64,000 nt of DNA from Neonectria sp. B-13 (taxonomy: Eukaryota > Ascomycota > Sordariomycetes > Hypocreales > Nectriaceae). The translations under genes and the position numbers were made by a program. Positions 9,667 through 18,310 of this stretch are shown here, piece by piece; positions within the stretch are counted from its first letter, which is position 1; each line of letters opens with the position of its first letter. Below the pieces are notes generated by a model. The model was given only the letters and a program-made list of their open reading frames with translations, was not told the DNA's origin and made no database searches. The DNA lies in assembly GCA_002682825.1 (NCBI GenBank), contig NOKP01000020.1, positions 186,001 through 250,000 on the forward strand. Reading direction: 5' to 3'.

Positions 9667-10455
9667 AGTGAGATACAGGCCGAGATTTGACTTGATGATT
9701 GAATTGGAGTATGGCATAATTAGTAGCATATTGACTTCTATAAATACTACCCCCTTCACTGCCTTCGTGATGTACGCATGAATAGTCTCGCGAGCCCTCG
9801 CTGACATCTTGTGGATCGGACCTTATTTGTGGACTTATCATGCAGCTCTATTTAGCTCCATATTCGGGGAGCCTAGCCAACCTCCGGAGGCCTGGGGGCT
9901 CGGAGGCGCTAGCCAATTTCAACGTAGTGGAAGGAGACCAAAGAAATGATGTTACACGCGATTACGTGGGGGCGGGGAATTGCTCTTGTGATGGATCTTC
10001 ATAGTACCTAGGAGGCCATTGTTGCGACGACGTTGAATGTCCAGATTTGGGAGAATTTCAGTGTGGCCGGCTTGGCTGTCTAGGCTGAGGCAACCGATTC
10101 AGAATGGGCGGGGATCTCGGCCTGCCGATTGCCAAGAAGACGTGACGATTCATCAATAACTTCGTCCCGGATTATTCTATCGGACAGTCTTTGAGGACCC
10201 AGTCCAATCCAGGCACAACTTCAAGAGCTGCGAAGGACGGTACAATCATTTAGCCCTTCCACCTTGCCTAGCCTGCTAGCACACGGTATAGGGTAGGAGG
10301 GCCTCCGCACAGTAGAAGGCTGATAGATCGATCTATCTCCGTGATAATTGATGAAGAAACTAAAGGATATATAGGAACAAACCAACATAGGACCCCAATG
10401 GTGCGTCTTTCCTTTTAGACAACCACATATACCGTGCTTTCATTCGTGTCTGACA
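9667..10455. other. Upstream region of the SDR with CreA-type and CGGAGG motifs
   Basis: No gene is seen. A perfect palindrome CCTCCGGAGG lies at 9881-9890 and another CGGAGG at 9901-9906. SYGGRG words GTGGGG (9966-9971), GCGGGG (9972-9977) and GCGGGG (10108-10113) are present, and CCTCCG lies at 10302-10307. These are candidate sites for CreA and for a Zn2Cys6 protein; binding is untested. Confidence 0.4.
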
Positions 10456-10492
10456 ATTGATTGATTGATTGAATGATTTACTGATTGATTGA
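10456..10492. repeat. ATTG/TGAT tetranucleotide microsatellite
   Basis: Four ATTG units in a row from 10456, then an interrupted stretch with further TGAT-type units to 10492. It lies just past the 3' side of a phosphotransferase relic. Confidence 0.7.
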
Positions 10493-10690
10493 CTTCATTT
10501 CCGTCTGGAAATTCAGATCCCCTACTGAGGTAATACGACCTTGGATGTCGGTAAACATGATTGGGCCTGCTTGTGGCAGTCGGATCTTGGCAATTTCAAG
10601 TTGCAGCTTGATGACTCGGCCGTATAGGGCAAGCATCTATTCTTTCGCCAACTGTTTGGCTAGTAGAATAGAGGCCTAGTCAGCTACACC
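10493..10690 (-). pseudogene. Fragment of a phosphotransferase-like (APH/kinase-like) gene
   Basis: On the minus strand one frame reads LLAKQLAKE-stop-MLALYGRV, then KLQLEIAKIRLPQAGPIMF and a short Gly-containing turn (DIQGRIT). This resembles the segment of fungal aminoglycoside-phosphotransferase-like proteins where an ELAKxRFPxIGSI-type motif precedes the catalytic lobe. The TAG falls where Trp is usual in my reading of that family. No ATP-binding or HRD-like catalytic motif is present. It is at best a short decayed fragment, and the family call is tentative. Confidence 0.35.
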
Positions 10691-10849
10691 TCCCTTGGCC
10701 AATTAGACAACGAGACGGAGCACGGCCGTCGAATGTTCCGCCCCCATAATTTGGTGGCTGTTTTCCCATCAATGTCATCTGGTCACCTTGAGACCAACAA
10801 CTGCGACGAGTCACTTCGCACTGTAAACAAATGAAAGAAGTGCCCTCCA

Positions 10850-12867
10850 ATGCTTGAGCAAGACGACGACCGCGATCCACACGACGCCCCGTCCATCGCC
10901 GATGCGTCCAGACCAGCGAAGAGACAGCGTAACTTCATCGCCCGCCAGGCCAGTGCATCCGACGCCTTGCCCGCGGGGAGACTAACTGACGCGCTCTCTA
11001 GGCCTGTGAAGCCTGTCGGATAAAGAAGACGCGCTGCGATGAAGACTTTCCATGCAGTCTGTGTAGAAGTCTCGGGATCGAATGCACGTACGCAGAACGC
11101 AAGCCAACAAAGTATGCCCGCCCACCTGTTTCTGTCGGCAGCTGCCAACTCATTTGATTGTGTAGGAATGAGGCGTCTATTGATTCTCTGTTCAATATCT
11201 TAAAAAGAATTGAGTCTAAAATAGACCATTTTAAGACTTCATCAGCCCAGAATATTGCTCCCGAATCGAACCGGGTCGAAACCAACTATGCTCTTGCGGA
11301 AAGCCCAAACCAAGGGGACACTTTGGTGTCCCCCCAGGAATCTTTCCACTCGCCACAGTCTGGCGGTACGGTGGTTCACACAAATTCACCAATCCCTCCT
11401 CGTCTCCTCTCTTTCAGTGCGCACCAGACGATACATTGGCCTGGGATGCACGACTTGATTCCAAGCAGTCCGGCCTTCACTGTGAGTGGCATGGAACGAA
11501 GCTTCCCGACTCAGCTTGAGTCAACTCGACCACCGATTGGGCACGCCATCCAAGCTCAGATCAGTGCGGCTACAGACGATTGGCTGGCGTCCCTGAGTTT
11601 GTCTTGCGTCAAGGAATTGTCCAATGCATATTTTGATACATTCAATCGCATCTATCCGTTCATAGATCGAGATTGCTACTTTCGCGAATCTCTTGCTGAG
11701 GCAGTCCATGGCGGCTTTGGCTACGATGTGGAATCCTGTCTTGTCCTGAATGTCATGGCTCTGGGCTGCATGGGACTGAAAGCTTGCGAAGAGGGAGGTT
11801 TCAACACGTCTCAACATACTCAAACGTTCCTGCCAATCCGCCAAGTTTTGGACGAGGATATTTGCGGGCTAAGCTTTTTCAACGAAGCACGCAAACGGTA
11901 TGGATTTTTGCTCACCGAGCGAGATGCCCAGAGTTGTCAATATTACCTGACATCAGCTTTGTTTTATGCACAAACCATGCGTCCTGTCGACGAGTGGATG
12001 ATGACGAACCGCGCAGCTGCTATTTGTGCAGCGTTCTGGAAATGCCCTCCAGACTCCGTGAACGATTGGGAGGCCGACATGCAATCAAGGCTGTTCTGGA
12101 GCACCATATTACTGGAAACGGTCATCGTCCAAGAGCTCGAACTACCGTCCAGTGGACTACAAGAATGGGAAGACACCGTACCTCTTCCAAAGTTCATGAC
12201 CTCGCCATACGTCAAGAAGTCTCGATCGCAAAATCCCGACGACTCGTATTACCACTACCACTTCCTGGCGCAGATTGCTCAACGCATCATACTCAGTCGA
12301 GTTCGTGACGAACTGTTTAATGCCAACCCCTTACCAACGCTCGCTGGCGAATTGAGGCACCAGCTCGAACAATGGCGCGCCAACCTTCCCGAGAAGATAG
12401 CATTGGCGGACAAAATCCTGGGGTCGCGATTCGATTGTCCTGCCGATGCGGTCGCAGCCGCACTGCTTCAGACTCGGTACCGTGCCACGATCTATCACCT
12501 CGGTCGGCCCTTTCTGTATAAGGCGATTCAGAGCCCTTCGTCTCTGACCATTAAGGATCTAGAAATATGTGCAGAAGCACTTCAACACGGCATGGACTGG
12601 GGGCTGACGTGGTCGGTGTGCGCTAACATGCATAATTTCATGCCGTTGAGATTTTTTACGTGTGGCCAGATGTTTGGACAGTTGTTTATCTTTCACTCTA
12701 TCAGACATGCCAATGATGAGCGCGTCCGAAATCTCCTGCCTGTTGGATTTGAAGCTTGGTGCACGCGCATGTTGGAGTTCATCGCTCAGGCCTCCAGCTC
12801 CAACCCGACAATGGCGAAGGACTTTGAATTCCTATCTGCGCTATATCATGTCTCGGATTATACATGA
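10850..12867 (+). CDS. Zn2Cys6 transcription factor with fungal_trans domain
   Basis: Exons 10850-10948, 11002-11111 and 11166-12867 give 636 residues. The binuclear zinc cluster is Cys35, 38, 45, 51, 54 and 61 (CEACRIKKTRC...CSLCRSLGIEC), preceded by a basic stretch (RPAKRQRNF). A short coiled-coil-like segment follows (LFNILKRIESKIDHFK), then a linker and the fungal_trans region (about 200-480; NAYFDTFNRIYPFIDRD, LTSALFYAQTM). The first intron must be removed because a TAG stands directly before the zinc cluster in its own frame; it uses a GC donor (CAG|GCCAGT), a CTAAC branch point and TAG acceptor. It sits inside the permease/SDR/FMO group and is the likely local activator. It converges with the SDR at 12896 with 28 bp between stop codons. 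Confidence 0.9.
10949..11001 (+). other. GC-AG intron (53 nt) in the Zn2Cys6 regulator
   Basis: The donor is CAG|GCCAGT, the branch point CTAAC at about 10982-10986 and the acceptor CTCTCTAG. Removal joins Gln33 to Ala34 directly before the first zinc Cys. Without it the upstream frame runs into a TAA, and the zinc-cluster frame has a TAG immediately upstream. No GT donor nearby restores the frame. Confidence 0.7.
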
Positions 12868-12895
12868 CAAACTGAACGGACCAAGGATAGCATCT

Positions 12896-13947
12896 TTACG
12901 GCGGCGTCGGAGACGTCTGCGGTAATGGAAAACCACCGAGATCCTTCATGACTCCGCCCATGCGGGCCATCATTTCCAAGACGTCCGTGCCCAGCCATTC
13001 GGGCATGAGGGTCTTTCGGGTATGCTCCAATTCGCGCAAGAACTTTCCCGCGACCTATTACTTGCTTATCAGCCGCCAAATCACCATTATGGGTAGAAGG
13101 CATACTTACAAGACAAGCAGACCCTTGTTGGGATTCATCAAGGGCCGCGTAGGCAATTGCCGTTGCTACCATTTCCGGGGTGTTGCTTTCGACGCCTGCA
13201 TTCTGGAGACTGTCTCCGAACCCGGCCGTGATGTGGGTTGGAGTGAAGCTGGGAGCAATGGAATTGACTCTGATCTGGTTGGCTTCTGCTCTGGGTTGAC
13301 ACGCTCTGAGAAGGCCGACAGCGCCGTGTTTGGAGGCGATGTAGGCAAGATTTCCCGTCAATCCAAAGTAGCCAGATGTGGACGTGACAAGCACGACAGA
13401 ACCGCGGTGGCCATGTTCGGTTATTTTATTTCGTTGCATATAGTGCATGCTCAGCCTAAGAGCTATTTGACAGAGTGAGCAAAGCTATAAATCTCGAGTG
13501 CAGTCTCTTGTGTCGCGGTGACTTACTGTTCAGAGCGCCCCTCAGATTAACATCAATGACCTTATTAGCTTCTCTCGACTCGACGGGATCACCATTTGCA
13601 TCGACATCGATGTCCATTACCGGACGGCTCTCCATGATGGCGGCGTTCGCAACTACGATGTCTATGCTGCCGAACTTCTTTTGGCCGGCCTTGAATACCT
13701 CGACCAGCTCCGTCCACTCAATGACGCTGGCAGGGACGAATATGGCTTTGTTGGGATGTTGGAGCGATTCAATCAGCGACGACGCCTGCTCCTGAAGAGC
13801 GGGCAGATCGGTAATGACCACATTCGCGCCATGCTTGTTGAACAGCGCCGCTGTCGCTGCACCAATGCCGCGGCCTGACCCGGTTATGATGGCTGTTGTT
13901 CCCTTGAGCCGGCGTAGGAGTTCGGGAGAGGGGTTGAGCTGATGCAT
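12896..13947 (-). CDS. Short-chain dehydrogenase/reductase (classical SDR, 310 aa)
   Basis: Exons 13527-13947, 13110-13462 and 12896-13054 close in frame. TGSGRGIG at residues 22-29 is the cofactor motif and NAA follows VVAN. The catalytic Ser168 (TSTSGYFG), Tyr181 and Lys185 (AYIASK) are present, with the substrate-side segment RVNSIAPSFTPTHIT. The C-terminal exon (GKFLRELEHTRKTLMPEWLG) is shifted in frame and only appears after splicing the GTAAGT intron. Full-length SDR of the type that oxidises secondary alcohols; it could act on the product of the neighbouring FMO or on the same substrate as the SDR at 8848. It converges with the regulator gene, so the 3' UTRs probably overlap. Confidence 0.88.
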
Positions 13948-14847
13948 GATTTGATTCCACCTTTCGCGTTTACAGACTGGATTGATGACAAGGACCGTCG
14001 TATGGTGAAGATATAACTCGGCTGTGCGTAGGGTAGCACTATTCAATCAGACCTACTTGCTTCTTGCCCGCAGATCTCTTGGTTGTACGCACCCAGCTGA
14101 TCCAAACTGATTGTAGCCTAGGCCAGCCTATTTGAGGTCGCAGTTGGAGAAAAACGAAACAGGTCAGCTCCACTGGTGCTGCCCTCTTCAAGTCCGGGCT
14201 GATAGATTGCTCTCCCCGCTGATACATGGGCCCAAACTCGAGTGAAGACTACGTACACAAAATACGACCTGATAGCCAACTGGGTTACTGCCTAGAATTC
14301 CCCCACTCTCTACTCTCCACTTATTGGCCTGTCGGGGAAGCGGTTTACAGTCCCCGTGGAACAGGTGATGTCACCTAACACCCCGGAGACTAAATGAGGT
14401 ACATGATGTCACCCGGATGTAACTTAGCGCCAATGTAGCAGGCTTAGATGTCACACATGCTGAGCATCCCGGAGTCGGTGCTGGTCTCCCCGACGCTACT
14501 AGTCTCCCCCGACCTGAGAGTACTCGGGCTCGGGCTGCTGCTCCCCGTCGGCTTCGGAGGGGTTTTGGGAGGATTTTGGGGTTATGGCCGCATATCAGTC
14601 TACTGACGATGACCTCGCTGGGTGACTACGCGAGTGCGGCCATTTCATTGCGCATTTGATGAATATGAAGAAAAGCGCACCTTAACCTTCTTGGAACCCT
14701 TCATGCACAACATCTAGCGAGCTCTATCCTTTGCCCTGGAATTTGGAAGAGACGATAGAGACAGAGACGATAGAGATAGAGACATACACGCCCTACTCCA
14801 TTCTTGTTCACAACTCTCCCATTTTCTCTTACTCTTTGTGAAAAAAG
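13948..14847. other. Shared upstream region of the SDR and the AhpD-like gene
   Basis: No supported gene in 900 bp. It contains CGGGGA (14333-14338) facing TCCCCG (14351-14356), C/G-rich words around 14470-14570 including CGGAGG at about 14555, and a GA-rich stretch with repeated GAGACGATAGAGA-like units (about 14747-14785) just before the AhpD-like start. Divergent genes suggest a shared promoter. Confidence 0.45.
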
Positions 14848-15585
14848 ATGGGATCCATCCCCACGCCGGCACAACCGGCCATCAATCCCTCCCTGCACGA
14901 CCTCTTCACCACGATCGAGGGCCGTTTCAAAATGACGGCTCTGGGACCTGACAGATGGTACATAGTCGTGTGCGCGGTGCTGTCTGGCAGCACCGACCCT
15001 GAGCTATGCGACCAGCTGTACCTTTTTCTCATCTCGCAAACCGTCTACTCGACACCGGCGCAGCGGCAGCAACTCGTGCGTCGTCTGCGAGAGGCGTTGG
15101 TAAAAGCCGTCAGCATTATTGGCGTATGCAAGCCCCTCGAAGCCATCGCGGCCATCAATGCATGCGAGCGCGAGGAAGACAAGGACCACACTTCGACGCG
15201 GGAAGGGTGGCGGTGCGACAAGGCGAACCTGGAACGCTCTACGGGCTGGATGCGTAAAGTCTACACCGGCAACACCGATGCCACAATGGGGTTCTTCGCC
15301 GATCACCCGGACTTCGTGTGGATCAGCAAGCACATCACCTACGGGCTGTACTTGAGCGATCGCCAGGTCTTGGACGATACTGACACCCAGATGGTGGTGC
15401 TGCCGGGAATTATGATCCAGAACCTCCGCAGGGAGACACATTGGCATATCCGTGGCACGAGGAGGATCGGGGTCTCTAAAGACGACGTTCAGGTCGTGTG
15501 GGATTCGGTGCAGATGATTGCGAAGTACCTAGGCATGAAGCTGCATAAAGTGCCCACTGTGGACGAGATTGAGCACGATGTATGA
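14848..15585 (+). CDS. AhpD-like/carboxymuconolactone decarboxylase-like protein (245 aa)
   Basis: Single exon starting MGSIPTPAQPAINPSLHDL. The helical pattern with CAVLSGSTDPELCDQLYLFL, SIIGVCKPLEAIAAI and the C-terminal TYGLYLSD, then MIQNLRRETHWHIRGTRRIGVSKD, matches fungal proteins of the AhpD-like/CMD fold. In this fold the His in the H-x3-x-x-G segment often acts with a redox CxxC pair. No CxxC is visible here, so peroxidase activity is unlikely and a lactone or acid/base role is more plausible. Transcribed toward the FMO gene in the same direction. The fold call rests on pattern recognition and is moderate; the reaction is unknown. Confidence 0.7.
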   Translation: MGSIPTPAQPAINPSLHDLFTTIEGRFKMTALGPDRWYIVVCAVLSGSTDPELCDQLYLFLISQTVYSTPAQRQQLVRRLREALVKAVSIIGVCKPLEAIAAINACEREEDKDHTSTREGWRCDKANLERSTGWMRKVYTGNTDATMGFFADHPDFVWISKHITYGLYLSDRQVLDDTDTQMVVLPGIMIQNLRRETHWHIRGTRRIGVSKDDVQVVWDSVQMIAKYLGMKLHKVPTVDEIEHDV

Positions 15586-15947
15586 ACTATGTGCATCAGT
15601 GTCAAATATTATTATAATAGACAATATCAATTGCCCGCTTTGAATGGAAGAGTCGCTGAAACTTGTCGTTTTACTGTTGGCTCCCCGGTTCGGTGACACT
15701 CGTAAAAGAAGATGGAGGACCAGGTTGGCGATGGCATCAACCACTCTTCCACCGGTCACGCCGTCCAAGTCTCACAGTTGAAAGCTTGCGTCTCGCCGCC
15801 CTCGCACCGATGAGTAGACAAGGTCACGGATTGCCATGCCGTCCAGTGTATCCTCTCTTGAACTGGCTGACGGCATCACCCCCGCCCCCGCGTTACACGG
15901 CCTTGGTTCGGACCACCTTTTCCACTTCTTTGCGAAGATCCCTTCCA

Positions 15948-15962
15948 CTCGGAGGGTCCGAG
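15948..15962. promoter_or_regulatory. Inverted repeat CTCGGA-N3-TCCGAG, candidate Zn2Cys6 site
   Basis: CTCGGA and TCCGAG are perfect 6-bp inverted arms with a GGG spacer, about 390 bp upstream of the FMO start. Inverted CGG triplets at fixed spacing are the usual target type of Zn2Cys6 dimers, and such a regulator is encoded 3 kb away. Binding is inference. Confidence 0.4.
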
Positions 15963-16080
15963 AGCAACAGATGGGCCATTAGGCATCCTTTTGTGGGTCC
16001 CGGAGTTGTCCAAGGCTCCCCGGGACGGGAGGAAGACTGTGAGGCATCCTCACACCCGGGGTTGTAAGTAGTCGGATTTT

Positions 16081-16107
16081 CTGGAGAGTCTGGAGAGTCT
16101 GGAGAGT
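16081..16107. repeat. 9-bp tandem repeat, three units plus partial
   Basis: The unit CTGGAGAGT occurs at 16081, 16090 and 16099 and is followed by a partial CTGGGGA. It is a promoter-proximal minisatellite with no coding role seen. Confidence 0.85.
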
Positions 16108-16245
16108 CTGGGGAATCATACTATACTTCGCGCTTGCGGGATACCCCGCCGATGAGCTTTCGAAAGCTCGGCTCCCCCCAGGTCTCTATGGGCGGCTGCT
16201 TCTAATACGCCGCATTCCACAAGTCGAAAGCCGAAGAGCGAAGGA

Positions 16246-16252
16246 TATATAT
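16246..16252 (+). promoter_or_regulatory. TATA element of the FMO gene
   Basis: TATATAT lies 99 bp upstream of the FMO ATG, followed by a pyrimidine-rich and then CA-rich leader, as in many fungal promoters. Confidence 0.45.
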
Positions 16253-16350
16253 CAGCTAGCCTGCCACGTCTCGGAATCTTTTATTCTCTTTCAGAACACA
16301 ACAATTTCCTACATCACATCTCATAATCAGTTAACAACTAATCAACCACG

Positions 16351-18310
16351 ATGAGTGTCAAAGTCCAGTCCGCAACCGACCCGGGCCGGACCCTGTCAAA
16401 AGATCGTTGTGTGCCAGGCTCATTCGACATCCCAATTGCTACATGGCCTGAAACTGCCACAGCTACCTCTGATGATCCTGATGCCATAGCCGCACAGGCC
16501 ATCAACGCCTTCAACTCGGCACTCAACAGCGGAGACACCAGGGCAGTAGCCAACCTTTTTCTCCAAGACGGCTACTGGCGAGACCACCTCGCTAACCAAT
16601 GGGACCTGCGAACCCTTCGAGGCCGAGATGAAATCGTGGCTTTTCTCGCAGGCGCCCGCCTGTTGACTAAGATTGAGATTGACAGAAGTAGTGCATTCCG
16701 CTCGCCACGGTACGGAGCAATTGACGGCCAGGGGGCTGTAGAGGGTGTCCAGTTTTTCTTTACCGTCTCATCCAAGTCGGGCACCGGTCGAGGCGTTGCT
16801 CGTCTGGCTGAACAGCACGGACAATGGAAAATCTTTACATTCTTTACGGCATTGGACCAGATCTTGGGCCACGAGGAACGGGTCGGTCCTCTGCGGGCGA
16901 AAGGTGTCGAGCATGGCGGGAAGATTGACCGAACGAATTGGCTGGAAAGGCGGACTGCCGACCTGAACTTCGAGAACAGTGAGCCAACTGTTCTCATTGT
17001 GGGTGCGTTCCTTTCATATCCCTTCCTTCTCTCTCTAAGATCGATTGGTGTTCCGTTCTAACATCAAACAAGGAGCTGGCCAGGCAGGTCTGACGGTGGC
17101 CGCGCGATTGAAGACACTCGGTCTTGACACTCTCATCATCGATACGGAGAAGGTCGTTGGTGACAACTGGCGAAGACGATACCACCAACTTGTGCTCCAT
17201 GATCCCGTGTGGTATGATCACATGCCATACGTCAACTTCCCGACCACCTGGCCTATCTTCACGCCCAAAGACAAGCTCGCCGAGTTCTTTGAGATGTATG
17301 TCAAACTCCTGGAACTCAATGTCTGGGTTGAGACTAGCTTGGAATCATCTTTCTGGGATGAGAGCAAAAAAAGATGGACTATCAACTTGCGACGAACCAA
17401 GCACAATGGGAGTGTCGAGATGCGCACATTCCATCCCAAACACGTCATTCAAGCGACTGGTCACTCCGGCAAGATGAATTTCCCCTCAGTGAAGGGGATG
17501 TCCGATTTTAAGGGCGATCTGCTTTGTCATTCTTCCCAGTTCAAGGGTGCTTCTGTCGGAAGGAAAGGAAAGAAGGCTGTCATTGTCGGGTCGTGTAATT
17601 CTGCCCATGACATTGCTCAAGACTTTTACGAGAAGGGATATGACGTGACAATGGTGCAACGGTCGACTACATGCGTTGTTTCCAGCAGCGCACTAGTGAA
17701 TATCGCGCTGGGTGGACTGTATCACGAGAACGGGCCGCCTGTGGAGGATGCAGACATGTATCTCCACAGTCTGCCAAGCGATGTACTGAAGGCGACCCAG
17801 GTTAAGGTGACTGAACTTCAGGCCGAACACGATAAGGAGACAATCAAAGGGCTCGAGAAGGCCGGATTCGCACTCGATAAGGGCCCCTCCAATGCAGGTT
17901 TACTGATGAAGTACTTCCAACGTGGTGGAGGGTATTACATTGATGTTGGCGCTTCGAAGTTGATTATTGATGGCAAAGTCAAGATCAAGCAGGGACAAGA
18001 ACTCGAAGAAGTCCTCGAACACGGCTTGAAGTTTGCTGATGGATCCGTACTGGAGGCCGACGAAATCATATTCGCGACGGGGTACCAGAATATGAGGACT
18101 CAGGCCCGAGAAATATTCGGTGACGAGGTTGCGGATCGAGTCGGAGATATTTGGGGCTTTGATGAAGAAGGAGAATTTCGGACAATCTGGAGAAGAACTG
18201 GCCATCCTGGATTTTGGTTCATGGGAGGAAACTTGGCCTTGTGCAGGTACTATTCGAGGGTTCTTGCGCTCCAGATTAAGGCACTGGAAGAAGGTATCTG
18301 TCAGTATTAG
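16351..18310 (+). CDS. Two-domain flavin-containing monooxygenase (NTF2-like domain + FMO)
   Basis: Exons 16351-17002 and 17073-18310, 629 residues. Residues about 45-190 form an NTF2/SnoaL-like domain (AINAFNSALNSGD, LFLQDGYWRDH, LRTLRGRDEI). The FAD motif GxGxxG (residues 218-223) is split by the only intron. The FMO/Baeyer-Villiger-type fingerprint FKGDLLCHSSQF is at about 363-374, the NADPH motif VGSCNSAHD at about 389-397, and the conserved FATGYQN lies near the end. Fungal homologues with this double architecture are usually annotated as flavin-containing monooxygenases or putative indole-3-pyruvate-type monooxygenases; substrate is open. It should use NADPH and O2 in the cytosol. Placement next to SDR and AhpD-like genes suggests an oxygenation followed by alcohol/ketone steps. 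Confidence 0.9.

Larger units (their letters stand above)
15586..16350. other. Upstream region of the FMO gene
   Basis: No supported gene. It holds a perfect inverted repeat (15948-15962), a 9-bp tandem repeat (16081-16107) and a TATA element (16246-16252), each listed separately. Confidence 0.5.

Noticed and set aside
11784..12308. 174-codon alternative plus-strand frame inside the regulator
   Set aside because: Overlaps the fungal_trans coding frame, with no motif.
15663..16067. 134-codon plus-strand frame upstream of the FMO gene
   Set aside because: Pro/Arg/Leu-rich random composition, lies in the promoter region, and contains the inverted repeat.
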